Assembly: GCA_937991965.1 (NCBI GenBank)
Contig: CALKLP010000092.1
Coordinates: 1-55,335 of the forward strand
DNA length: 55,335 nucleotides
Reading direction: 5' to 3'
Source of the DNA: an uncultured Verrucomicrobiales bacterium
Lineage (GTDB): Bacteria; Verrucomicrobiota; Verrucomicrobiia; Verrucomicrobiales; Akkermansiaceae
Both the position numbers and the translations under genes were made by a program. The notes under the pieces were generated by a model that had not been told where the DNA came from, did not search any database, and saw nothing but the letters and a program-made list of their open reading frames with translations. Numbering within the stretch: the first letter of the stretch is position 1; each line of letters opens with the position of its first letter. Positions 46,098-54,466 of the stretch are shown here, piece by piece.

Positions 46098-47551
46098 TAA
46101 CTCAACTGCTGATAGTTCGTAGGCTCCTCGGTGATGAGGATATCGTGGGCATGGGATTCACGGAGCCCTCCGGGGGTAATGCGGATGAATTCTGCTTTTT
46201 CGCGGAGTTCGTCTAGGTTGTGTGCTCCTAGGTAGCCCATTCCAGACTTCAGCCCTCCAACGAGTTGGAAGACGACTTCTGCAAGCGGGCCCTTGTATGG
46301 AACACGTCCCTCTACGCCTTCTGCGACCATTTTACCAGAGCTGTTCTGCGAGTAACGATCGTTCGCGCCCTTTTTCATGGCGCCCATCGAGCCCATTCCA
46401 CGATAGGCTTTGAAGCGGCGGCCTTGGTGATGCACGGTTTGACCAGGGCTTTCCTTGGTTCCCGCTAGGAGTGACCCCAGCATGACCATATCAGCACCGG
46501 CAGCCAGCGCCTTCACAATGTCGCCAGAATATCGGATTCCACCATCAGCGATCACGCGAACGCCTGCTTCACGCGCGACAGAGGCGACGCGTTGGACAGC
46601 AGAGAGCTGGGGCATCCCAACTCCGGAAATCACCCGCGTGGTGCAGATCGACCCAGGGCCGACCCCGACTTTAATGGCGCTGGCGCCAACAGAAATTAGG
46701 TCGAGAGCTCCTTGCTTCGTAACGACATTTCCGGCCACGACGGTATGCCCTGTTTCAGATTTAATGTGTTCGACAACATCGAGCACCCGGCGGGTATGTC
46801 CTGTCGCAGCATCGATCGAAATCGCATCCGCGCCAGCCTCGATCAAGGCCATGGCGCGATCCATGTAATCATTACCAACACCGACCGCCGCCGCACAACG
46901 GAGACGACCATCAAGATCCTTTGTGGACTCCGCGTATAGGAGGCGCTTCTCAATATCAGCACCGGTAATCAGGCCGACCAAAATGCCCTCATCATTGATC
47001 AGAGGAAGCTTTTCGATACGGTTTGTGTAGAGAATTTGACGCGCATCACGTGGTCTTGTTTCAGGCGAGGCGGTAACGAGCTTTTCGATCGGGGTCATCA
47101 CTTCTGACACCAGTGCCTCATTATTCTTAAAGTATCTCACATCACGGCCTGTGACCATCCCGAGCAACTTCTTATCGGCCGCGACTACAGGGAACCCAGA
47201 GAAGCCCTGGACTTCCATAATGTGCTTCACCTCACCGACCGTCTGATTGATGGAGACCGTCAGCGGATCATGAATCACAGCATTCTCGGATCGCTTCACC
47301 TTGGATACCATCGCGGCTTGTTCTTCAATGCTACAGGCGCGGTGTATGAGACCGATTCCACCTTCCTGCGCGAGTGCGATTGCGAGATCTGACTCCGAGA
47401 CCGTATCCATCGCCGCAGAGATGATCGGAATTTTCAGAGAGATCTCATCGGTGAGAGAACTGGTGGTGATCGTTTCTGACGGAATCACCTCGCTAAATTG
47501 GGGCACGAGGAGAACGTCGTCAAAAGAGAGCTCAAGAGGAATTTCTGCCAT
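46097..47551 (-). CDS. guaB: Inosine-5'-monophosphate dehydrogenase
   Basis: Oxidises IMP to XMP, the step before GuaA. From MAEIPLELSFDDVLLVPQ (ATG at 47551) the protein is 484 aa, normal for the family; 26 further codons upstream are unlikely to be translated. The catalytic domain has GVGPGSICTTRVISGVGMPQ with the catalytic Cys (near residue 300), and two CBS domains are inserted (about residues 90-210). The active-site flap MKKGANDRYSQ follows. The stop codon touches the right repeat of the GxxExxY cassette. Confidence 0.95.
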   Translation of the reverse strand: MAEIPLELSFDDVLLVPQFSEVIPSETITTSSLTDEISLKIPIISAAMDTVSESDLAIALAQEGGIGLIHRACSIEEQAAMVSKVKRSENAVIHDPLTVSINQTVGEVKHIMEVQGFSGFPVVAADKKLLGMVTGRDVRYFKNNEALVSEVMTPIEKLVTASPETRPRDARQILYTNRIEKLPLINDEGILVGLITGADIEKRLLYAESTKDLDGRLRCAAAVGVGNDYMDRAMALIEAGADAISIDAATGHTRRVLDVVEHIKSETGHTVVAGNVVTKQGALDLISVGASAIKVGVGPGSICTTRVISGVGMPQLSAVQRVASVAREAGVRVIADGGIRYSGDIVKALAAGADMVMLGSLLAGTKESPGQTVHHQGRRFKAYRGMGSMGAMKKGANDRYSQNSSGKMVAEGVEGRVPYKGPLAEVVFQLVGGLKSGMGYLGAHNLDELREKAEFIRITPGGLRESHAHDILITEEPTNYQQLS

Positions 47552-47684
47552 GGCAAGTTCTAAGAGAACCCTCCCCTGTAAATCAAGCCTTAAAATGGGG
47601 AAGATTAAATTAAACCTTTGAAGTTTCACTTCTCAAAAAACTAAATTTCTTGCATGCTAGAAACCCTGTGCTTGATTCACAAAT

Positions 47685-48158
47685 ATGAAACCGAAAATTG
47701 GATCTCCCGCCCCAGCATTTGAAGCTCCCGTCATCGGAGGCGAATACACAGAAGAAACCACACTCTCATTAGAGGCTCTCAAAGGGCAAACCGTCGTCCT
47801 CGTCTTCTACCCAAAAGATAATACGCCAGGTTGCACCACGCAGGCTTGTGAAATGCGGGACGATTGGAGCACGCTCTCCTCACAGGCAAAAGTCTTTGGC
47901 GTGAGCATCGACCCGATTAAGAGCCACCAGAAATTTATTGATAAGCAAGAACTACCCTACCCGCTCATCGCGGACGAGGACAAAAAGATCGTGGAAGCTT
48001 ATGGGGTTTGGGTTGAGAAATCGATGTATGGAAAAACCTACATGGGCACCGAGCGCTCCACTTTCGTCATCAATCCCGATGGCACCCTAAAGGCGATTCT
48101 CGAAAAGGTCGCTCCTAAGAAACACCTCAAGCTGCTCAAGGAGGCATTAGAAAAGTAA
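47685..48158 (+). CDS. bcp: Thioredoxin-dependent peroxiredoxin, Bcp/PrxQ type
   Basis: A 157-aa atypical two-cysteine peroxiredoxin that reduces peroxides. VLVFYPKDNTPGCTTQACEMRD contains the peroxidatic Cys and a second Cys five residues later, as in Bcp/PrxQ enzymes. TFVINPDGTLKAIL is the usual C-terminal strand. It is divergent from guaB and followed by a transporter 45 nt downstream. With trxB, katG and oxyR it adds to an antioxidant set within about 10 kb. Confidence 0.93.
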   Translation: MKPKIGSPAPAFEAPVIGGEYTEETTLSLEALKGQTVVLVFYPKDNTPGCTTQACEMRDDWSTLSSQAKVFGVSIDPIKSHQKFIDKQELPYPLIADEDKKIVEAYGVWVEKSMYGKTYMGTERSTFVINPDGTLKAILEKVAPKKHLKLLKEALEK

Positions 48159-48203
48159 GCTCTGCACTTGCTTTTTAAATCTAAGTAGAGAGCATCAGCT
48201 TTC

Positions 48204-49133
48204 ATGCTTTCATTCATTTTCGATATTATCAAAGGTTACGTCATCGGAGCGGCAAACGTCGTCCCGGGTGTTTCTGGTGGCACGATGGCGTATCTCCTTG
48301 GGATTTACGAGCGTCTCATCAACTCCGTCAAAAGCTTCGGCCCAGACACCGTTAAGCTCCTTCTAAAATTCAAGATTGCGGACTTCATTAAGAAAACCGA
48401 TCTCATCTTTCTCGGCTGTATTTTATTCGGAGTCGGGCTCAGCTTCATTACGCTAGCGAAACTCCTCAGTTGGGGATTTGATAACTATCCGCTCTATGTT
48501 TGGAGCATCTTTTTCGGGCTCATTTTGGCATCCATTCCGTCTCTACTTAAGAGCGTTAAGACATGGAGCGTCGGCTGCATCATTCTTGTTTTCGTGGGTC
48601 TCGCGTCTGCAGGATCAATGGCCTTTCTCACCCCTGCACAGGAAAGCACCAACCTCGTTTACCTCCTCATTTGCGGTGTAGTAGCTGCTGCCAGCATGAT
48701 CATTCCGGGGCTGAGCGGCTCCTTTGTCCTCCTTCTCATGGGGAACTACCAGCTCATCATGCTGAATAGCGTCTCCAAGCTCGCGGATGGAGACTTCTCA
48801 GCGCTTAAAATCCTCATTCCTGTGGGGATTGGTGGAGTCCTCGGCGTCATTCTCCTCTCTCGCCTCTTAAGCTGGCTCTTTAAGAAATACCATGACCTCG
48901 CGCTCTCGCTCATCGGAGGCTTCGTAGCGGGATCCCTTGCAGTCATTTGGCCGTGGAAAGATGCCGTGCTCCAAGAATTCACGAAACAGGACGGTGAGGT
49001 AAAAGAGAAAATCACAGGCTTCGATAACTGGCGTTTCCCAGATCTTACTAGTTCTACAGACTGGATTGCGATCGCGTTTTGTGTGGTCGGAATCGTTCTC
49101 CTCATGATCACCGAGAAATTGGCGAAACGATAA
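48204..49133 (+). CDS. DUF368 polyprenyl-phosphate transporter-like membrane protein
   Basis: A 309-aa polytopic membrane protein with the paired DUF368 motifs GAANVVPGVSGGTMAYLLGIYE (residues 16-37) and AASMIIPGLSGSFVLLLMGNY (near residue 160), an inverted repeat of one structural unit. Members of this family (PopT) recycle undecaprenyl phosphate across the cytoplasmic membrane for cell envelope synthesis. Nothing nearby is envelope-related, so the role follows from the family alone. Confidence 0.88.
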   Translation: MLSFIFDIIKGYVIGAANVVPGVSGGTMAYLLGIYERLINSVKSFGPDTVKLLLKFKIADFIKKTDLIFLGCILFGVGLSFITLAKLLSWGFDNYPLYVWSIFFGLILASIPSLLKSVKTWSVGCIILVFVGLASAGSMAFLTPAQESTNLVYLLICGVVAAASMIIPGLSGSFVLLLMGNYQLIMLNSVSKLADGDFSALKILIPVGIGGVLGVILLSRLLSWLFKKYHDLALSLIGGFVAGSLAVIWPWKDAVLQEFTKQDGEVKEKITGFDNWRFPDLTSSTDWIAIAFCVVGIVLLMITEKLAKR

Positions 49134-49215
49134 AAAAGCAAGTCATCTCTATGCCTTGTGTAAAAATCAGTGAAAAAGCATTGCACGCCAGCAGAGCCTT
49201 ACTAGTATCTCCTAT

Positions 49216-50196
49216 ATGCTGCAAACTGACGACGCAGAATCTCTAGCCCAGATTCATCATGGCTTCCGTTCCATGGTGACCTCTCGCACGCTAGAAAACA
49301 AATTATCCAGTCTCTACAAGGCCGGTAAAATCGTAGGCGGCGTCTACCTCGGCAAGGGACAAGAAGCTATTAGCGCGGCATTAGGAACAGTCTTAGAGCG
49401 CGGGAAAGATGTCTACGCCCCTCTCATTCGCGACCAAGCGGGACGCACTGCTTTTGGCGAAGACCTGCTCGATGTCACCCGCACTTACCTCGGAAAAGTC
49501 ACCGGCCCCATGCGGGGGCGTGATGGCAACATTCACCGTGGTCGCCCGACCGAAGGTATGCCTGCAATGATTAGTCACCTCGGCGCGTCACTTTCTTACA
49601 TCTCCGGGATGCTCTTTGCCCGCCGTATGCGAGGAGAACTCCATGATGCGATCGGCGCAGCCACCTTTGGCGATGGCGCGACCTCCACCGGAGCCTTTCA
49701 TGAGGGGCTGAACCTCGCCGCTGTCGAAAAACTCCCAGTCATCACTCTCGTCGTTAACAACCGCTTTGCTTACTCCACCCCGAACGACCGCCAGTTTGCC
49801 TGTGAAAATCTGGTTTCTCGCGCCGAGGGATACGGCGTGCGCGGTCATCATGTGGATGGCACCGACTTCCTTAAGTGCATGGAAACGATGAATATTGCCG
49901 CGAAGGCCGCTCGTGCTGGCGAAGGCCCGCAACTCGTCGTCGCCGATGTGCTCCGCCTCTGTGGTCATGGCGAACATGATGATGCCAAATACGTTCCGAA
50001 AAACCTTTGGGATGAGAGCCGCGACTGTATGGATGTGGCAGAACAACAACTCCTAGAGAAAGGCTTCCTTACGCCTGACGAGATCGCCGCGATGAAAGAA
50101 GACGCCCGCCTGAAAGTGCAAAAGGCCGTCGCCGTCGCCCAGCGCGAACCAACCCCTGATCCTTATCAAGACGACTGGAGTGCCCTCGGCTCTTAA
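49216..50196 (+). CDS. pdhA: 2-oxoacid dehydrogenase E1 component, alpha subunit (pyruvate dehydrogenase-like)
   Basis: A 326-aa thiamine diphosphate enzyme subunit that decarboxylates a 2-oxoacid. It has YLGKGQEAISAALG near residue 44, the cofactor motif GDGATSTGAFHEGLNLAAVEKLPVITLVVNN (near residue 154) and CGHGEHDDAKY, which matches the phosphorylation-loop region of E1 alpha. The order E1 alpha, E1 beta, E2 with 6-15 nt gaps defines an operon; E3 is not in the window. Pyruvate is the usual substrate, but branched-chain or acetoin dehydrogenases have the same layout and cannot be excluded. Confidence 0.85.
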   Translation: MLQTDDAESLAQIHHGFRSMVTSRTLENKLSSLYKAGKIVGGVYLGKGQEAISAALGTVLERGKDVYAPLIRDQAGRTAFGEDLLDVTRTYLGKVTGPMRGRDGNIHRGRPTEGMPAMISHLGASLSYISGMLFARRMRGELHDAIGAATFGDGATSTGAFHEGLNLAAVEKLPVITLVVNNRFAYSTPNDRQFACENLVSRAEGYGVRGHHVDGTDFLKCMETMNIAAKAARAGEGPQLVVADVLRLCGHGEHDDAKYVPKNLWDESRDCMDVAEQQLLEKGFLTPDEIAAMKEDARLKVQKAVAVAQREPTPDPYQDDWSALGS

Positions 50197-50211
50197 CACT
50201 ACCAATTTTCT

Positions 50212-51177
50212 ATGTCTCTGACCTACATTGAAGCCATTCACCAAGCCCAGAAGGAACTCCTCGCAGAGTCTCCTGACGTCTTCATTTACGGACAAGATGT
50301 CGGACAATTTGGAGGAGCCTTTAAGGCCACGAGAGGGCTTTCCGATGAATTCCCAGGACGTGTCGTGGACTCCCCGATTTCAGAAGACGCGATGGCTGGA
50401 ATGGTCATCGGGGCCGCTGTCGAAGGAGCCCGCCCGATCTTGGAAATGCAGTTTGCAGACTTCTCCTCTGTTGCCTTTAACCAAATCGTCAACCAAGCCG
50501 CCACGCACTACTACCGTACCGGCGTGCAAGTCCCGCTCACCGTTCGTCTTCCCTCTGGCGGAACTCCTGGCTCAGGCCCCTTCCATAGTCAAAACATGGA
50601 GAGTCTCTACGCCCACTACCCCGGACTCATCGTCGTGACCCCCGCAACCGTAGCAGACGCTTACGGGATGCTTAAGGAAGCGGTCATGATGGATAACCCC
50701 GTGATGTTCTGCGAGCATAAGTTTCTCTACAATTGGCTCCGCGCCGAGGAACTCAAAAAGAACGCCTTACCGATTGGACAAGCGCGTATCGTACGCTCGG
50801 GCAAACATGCCACAGTCGTCACCTACAGCGCGATGGTGCATGAAGCGGTGAAAGCGGCTGAGATGCTCTCGAACGATGGCTGGGAAATCGAAGTAGTCGA
50901 CCTGCGCTCCGTAAAACCGATCGATCTCGATACCATCATGGCCTCCGTTTCTCGCACCGGCAGACTCCTCGCGTTAGGCGAGAGTTACCCTTGGGGTGGT
51001 GTTACTGCCGAAGTGGTCTCCCGCGTCGTTGCAGAAGGGTTCCACCTTCTAGATGCCGCGCCCATGCGTCTCAACTCTAAGGACACCCCCGTCCCCTACC
51101 ACCCTGATCTCTGGGCAGCCCACCGCCCGACACCAGAATCCATCGTGGTTTCACTCAAACACCTCTTACGACTCTAA
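50212..51177 (+). CDS. pdhB: 2-oxoacid dehydrogenase E1 component, beta subunit
   Basis: A 321-aa partner of the E1 alpha subunit. Visible are FIYGQDVGQFGGAFKATRGL (residues 24-43), DSPISEDAMAGMVIGAAVEGARPI (54-77, with the cofactor-activating Glu), SGGTPGSGPFHSQNMESL and the C-terminal VVDLRSVKPIDLDTI. It starts 15 nt after pdhA with no ribosome binding site. The two E1 subunits form the alpha2beta2 heterotetramer holding thiamine diphosphate at their interface. Confidence 0.87.
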   Translation: MSLTYIEAIHQAQKELLAESPDVFIYGQDVGQFGGAFKATRGLSDEFPGRVVDSPISEDAMAGMVIGAAVEGARPILEMQFADFSSVAFNQIVNQAATHYYRTGVQVPLTVRLPSGGTPGSGPFHSQNMESLYAHYPGLIVVTPATVADAYGMLKEAVMMDNPVMFCEHKFLYNWLRAEELKKNALPIGQARIVRSGKHATVVTYSAMVHEAVKAAEMLSNDGWEIEVVDLRSVKPIDLDTIMASVSRTGRLLALGESYPWGGVTAEVVSRVVAEGFHLLDAAPMRLNSKDTPVPYHPDLWAAHRPTPESIVVSLKHLLRL

Positions 51178-51183
51178 TCTGAT

Positions 51184-52431
51184 ATGCCTCAAGTAGCTAT
51201 TACCATGCCTCAACTCGGTGAATCCATCGCCGAGGCCACGATCGTGAAATTTCTCGTCCAACCCGGTGACACCGTCGAGGTCGATCAAGAAATTATCGAA
51301 GTCGAGACCAATAAGGCCACGATGGGCGTGACGACACTCTGCGGCGGCACGATCACGACCTTTCATGTCGAAGAAGGTGTCAGCTACGCCGTTGGGACAC
51401 AGCTGGGAATCATCGAGGCCACCGAGGAGGAGGTGCAAGCCACCGGGGTGAGTCCGATTGATTCGAACACTGCAGCGCCAGAGAAAAATGAGCAAGAGCT
51501 GATCGAAAGAACCCTCTCTCATGGCGACAATCCCGCTATTGCACAACAGAGCCAAATGGACGTCCCAGACTCCATCTCAATTCAGCCTAACGTGCAAGGC
51601 CTCCCTGTCCCCGTCGGCACTAAAGGTGCGAACTACATTTCCCCCCGCATGCGTGCTCGCATGGACGAGCTCGGACTTCACGCTGCTGATATCTCCGCCA
51701 TTCAAGGAAACGGAGCTGGTGGCCGCGTCACCATCGAGGATCTGGAGGCCTTCCTCGTCGGGATCGAAGAATGGCCAAAAAGCAAAGCTTCCCCCATGCG
51801 CCTCGCCGTTGCAGACGCCATGCGCCGCTCTTGGACTCGTCCACTCGCCACCGTTGGCATGCCCGTCGTTCTTGATAAGGTTCTCGCCCACCGCCGCGAG
51901 CAAAATCCTAAACCAGGCCTCACCCTTTACATCCTCCGCGCCTTTGCTCTCGCGCTGAAGGAAGACCCCACCTCGGCTGGATACCTCATCGGAGAAAACA
52001 TCGTCCACCCGAAGGCCTTTGACATCGGAGTCGCGGTGCAAGTCGCCGATGGCGTGGTCGTCCCCGTGATTCGAAATGCGGATGCTAAAACCGTTCCTCA
52101 ACTCAGTGCCGAATACGCCGAACTCGTCGAAAAAGCCCGCGAGCGTAAACTCGGTAAGGAAACCTTCGAGAAAGGAATCGCCACCGTTACTAATTTCGGA
52201 ACCTTCGGGCTCGTCTCTGGAACTCCCATACCCCTTCCGAACGAAACTCTCATCCTAGGCCTCGGTGCAGGAGTCAAAAAACCGGTCTGGAGCGACGAAG
52301 CAAACGTCTTCATCCCCGTCACCACCTGCGAACTCGTCATCACCTTCGACCACCGCGTCGTCGATGGAGGCGGAGCAGGAATGCTACTGCAAAAGATCAG
52401 AGACTACCTTCAGCAGCCTGAGAAGCTGTAA
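51184..52431 (+). CDS. pdhC: 2-oxoacid dehydrogenase E2 component (dihydrolipoyl acyltransferase)
   Basis: A 415-aa core enzyme of the complex. One N-terminal lipoyl domain carries Lys44 in VETNKATMG, the site of lipoylation (most relatives have ETDKA). After a flexible linker, the E1/E3-binding domain spans about residues 143-182 (NYISPRMRARMDELGLHAAD), then the acyltransferase domain from about 200 with the catalytic DHRVVDGGGAGM (near residue 383). Only a single lipoyl domain is present. It starts 6 nt after pdhB. The end faces a convergent LysR gene 12 nt away. Confidence 0.9.
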   Translation: MPQVAITMPQLGESIAEATIVKFLVQPGDTVEVDQEIIEVETNKATMGVTTLCGGTITTFHVEEGVSYAVGTQLGIIEATEEEVQATGVSPIDSNTAAPEKNEQELIERTLSHGDNPAIAQQSQMDVPDSISIQPNVQGLPVPVGTKGANYISPRMRARMDELGLHAADISAIQGNGAGGRVTIEDLEAFLVGIEEWPKSKASPMRLAVADAMRRSWTRPLATVGMPVVLDKVLAHRREQNPKPGLTLYILRAFALALKEDPTSAGYLIGENIVHPKAFDIGVAVQVADGVVVPVIRNADAKTVPQLSAEYAELVEKARERKLGKETFEKGIATVTNFGTFGLVSGTPIPLPNETLILGLGAGVKKPVWSDEANVFIPVTTCELVITFDHRVVDGGGAGMLLQKIRDYLQQPEKL

Positions 52432-52443
52432 GAGTTAAACCCG

Positions 52444-53352
52444 CTATATCTCCACTCCCGCACACACTAAGCGCGCAATGCCGAGGAACGTAGCTTCTGG
52501 TAAAGTGCGCTTTTTCATATCATGGTAGTAGACTCCCCAATCACGCTCGATATTAATCCCTTTACACATCAGGAACGATAACTCACCTGAATTAAGCTCA
52601 CGGCGCGCCACCCATGGAGCGACAATCCCAACTCCTAAACCAATTTTGGCCATTTCTTTAATCGCCTCCATATCATCTAGATTCATGGAAATTCTCAGTT
52701 TAACCCCTAGCTTTTCGACCTGCTCTCGGATCAGGCGGAAAGTCTCACTGCTCCTTCCATAAACGAGGAAGCTATCGTCTTGCAGCTTGTCCGCAGGAAC
52801 ATCACTTAGCTGCGCCCATGGGTGTGCAGACGACATCACAAAACCCATTTGATCCGTAAAGAGTTGCTCATACTGGCACCAGCTCGGATGCTTAGAGCGC
52901 ATCCCGAAGGCATACTCAATCTCAGCATTATCCAGCATATTAATCAGTGAAGCAGAGTCTCCTGTATTGACCACAACTTCACAACGCGGAAAACATTCAC
53001 GAAACTCCCGGAGAACATTCGGCAGAATATACTTCATCATGGAGTGTGTTGCTCCGATTCGTATGCGGCCTTGGCTCCATTGCTTAAGGTTTGTTAGCTC
53101 TTGGTGGGCCAGGTCAAGTTCACGGAGAACTTTTCGGCACCTGTTTAAGTAGACTCCGCCATCTTGCGTGATCGAAAGACGCTTACCGGAACGCTCGATT
53201 AAACATACTCCTAAGTGCTCTTCTAAACTTTTGATCGAATGCGAAATCGCAGACTGAGTTAAATTCATCAGTTGTGCCGCTTTCGTGAAACTATTCGTCT
53301 CAGCAACAGAGAGGAAAGCGCGCATTTGACGAATATCAGGATAATCAACCAT
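52444..53352 (-). CDS. LysR-family transcriptional regulator
   Basis: A 302-aa LysR protein. The N-terminal winged helix (FTKAAQLMNLTQSAISHSIKSLEEHLG, residues about 22-48) is typical, and GRIRIGATHSMMKYILPNVLREF begins the effector-binding domain. ATG at 53352 is used; no ribosome binding site precedes it. It is divergent from the NrtA-like gene, with a 35-bp palindromic region between, so it probably controls that gene and itself. The co-inducer is unknown; a nitrogen compound or cyanate-like anion would fit the neighbour. Confidence 0.9.
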   Translation of the reverse strand: MVDYPDIRQMRAFLSVAETNSFTKAAQLMNLTQSAISHSIKSLEEHLGVCLIERSGKRLSITQDGGVYLNRCRKVLRELDLAHQELTNLKQWSQGRIRIGATHSMMKYILPNVLREFRECFPRCEVVVNTGDSASLINMLDNAEIEYAFGMRSKHPSWCQYEQLFTDQMGFVMSSAHPWAQLSDVPADKLQDDSFLVYGRSSETFRLIREQVEKLGVKLRISMNLDDMEAIKEMAKIGLGVGIVAPWVARRELNSGELSFLMCKGINIERDWGVYYHDMKKRTLPEATFLGIARLVCAGVEI

Positions 53353-53364
53353 AGTTTCACAATA

Positions 53365-53381
53365 AGCAAGAGCCGTGCCAA
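53365..53381 (-). promoter_or_regulatory. Sigma-54-type promoter for the LysR gene
   Basis: Minus strand TTGGCACGGCTCTTGCT matches the -24/-12 consensus TGGCACG-N4-TTGCW in full, with GG and GC 10 nt apart. The start of transcription would be near 53354, 2 nt before the lysR ATG. Confidence 0.6.
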
Positions 53382-53405
53382 AACAGATTATAAATTGGCA
53401 CGGCT
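53371..53405. promoter_or_regulatory. Palindrome between divergent lysR and nrtA-like genes
   Basis: Perfect 11-bp arms AGCCGTGCCAA (53371-53381) and TTGGCACGGCT (53395-53405) around a 13-nt AT-rich spacer. It may be a LysR operator, the two sigma-54 -24 regions, or both. Confidence 0.7.
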
Positions 53406-53411
53406 CATGCT
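53395..53411 (+). promoter_or_regulatory. Sigma-54-type promoter for the NrtA-like gene
   Basis: TTGGCACGGCTCATGCT matches TGGCACG-N4-TTGCW with one mismatch, GG and GC 10 nt apart. The transcript would begin near 53422, 3 nt before the ATG at 53425. Confidence 0.58.
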
Positions 53412-53424
53412 AACTATTAATAAT

Positions 53425-54423
53425 ATGTCTGTATCTCCAAAAAATCATATCCTGAAAATTGGCTACGTCCCGTTGATCGATAGTGCTCCACTCATGGTTG
53501 CACAGGAAGAAGGTTTTTTTAAAGCAGAAGGAATCGAAGTATCGCTCTGCGAGGAGGTCGGCTGGGCCACTGTTCGCGATAAGATTATTCACAACGAGAT
53601 CGACATGGCCTCCACACTCATCGGACTCCCATATGCCATGCACAATGGGGTTGGATGCTTTCAGACCTCGATGACGATCCCCCTCATCATTAATGCTAAC
53701 GGGAACACGATTTGTATCACCTCAGACATTACAAAAGAAACCTTAGGTGACCCTGCGGCTCTTTCTGCCGCGCTCAACGCTCGCGTTGAAAACAAAGGGC
53801 GCAAATGGACCTTCGCTACTGTCAACCCATATTCCACCCATCTCATCCTCCTGTTTCAATGGTTGAGCAAGCACCTCAAAGAATTCATTAGTGAAATCGA
53901 TATCGTTTTCATGCCTCCTCAGCTCGCCCCTGAGATGCTGGAGCAAGGCATGATTGATGGGTTCTGTGCAGGTGAACCTTGGGGCTCCATCGCAGAAGCG
54001 AACGGATCGGGATGGATCTCAGCAACTTCGATAGATCTCAATGAAAATCACCCAGAAAAAGTCCTCGCTGTCCCTCAATCAACCTTAGAATACAAGAGTG
54101 AAGCCGTGATCGCCGCTGGCCGTGCTATTTTAAAAGCTCTCCCCCTCTGCGATGATCCAGATTACCAGAAAAAGCTCACTAAAATCCTAGCCAGCAAACC
54201 CGCACTAGATATGTCCGAGAGCGCAGTGAAGGAATGCCTCCAACGCACTTTCAAGAACTCATCAGGCACCCAAACCCCGATTCATAAGTTTTCTGGCAAC
54301 GAGGTCAACAAACCGACCAACGAGAAAGAACGATGGGTAATCAAAGGACTAAAAGAGGCTGGACTCTTCCGCAAAAAGATGATCGCTACCGGTCAATTGA
54401 TGCAGAACGATATTTTATTTTAA
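53425..54423 (+). CDS. NrtA/CmpA-like periplasmic-type binding protein
   Basis: A 332-aa protein starting MSVSPKNHILKIGYVPLIDSAPLMVAQEEGFF, the pattern of the NrtA/CmpA/SsuA nitrate-bicarbonate-sulfonate binding family; TVRDKIIHNEIDMASTLIGLPYAMHNG and DGFCAGEPWGSIA are further hallmarks. No signal peptide or lipobox is present, and no permease or ATPase genes follow. It may therefore be the cytoplasmic sensor-type relative (as NasS) that binds nitrate or nitrite rather than a transport component. The frame is open upstream to 53272, but those codons overlap lysR and the promoter region. Confidence 0.82.
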   Translation: MSVSPKNHILKIGYVPLIDSAPLMVAQEEGFFKAEGIEVSLCEEVGWATVRDKIIHNEIDMASTLIGLPYAMHNGVGCFQTSMTIPLIINANGNTICITSDITKETLGDPAALSAALNARVENKGRKWTFATVNPYSTHLILLFQWLSKHLKEFISEIDIVFMPPQLAPEMLEQGMIDGFCAGEPWGSIAEANGSGWISATSIDLNENHPEKVLAVPQSTLEYKSEAVIAAGRAILKALPLCDDPDYQKKLTKILASKPALDMSESAVKECLQRTFKNSSGTQTPIHKFSGNEVNKPTNEKERWVIKGLKEAGLFRKKMIATGQLMQNDILF

Positions 54424-54466
54424 TTTAAGATGACATCCGCTCCTGCGTTCTGTTAGCCTTTCAGGA

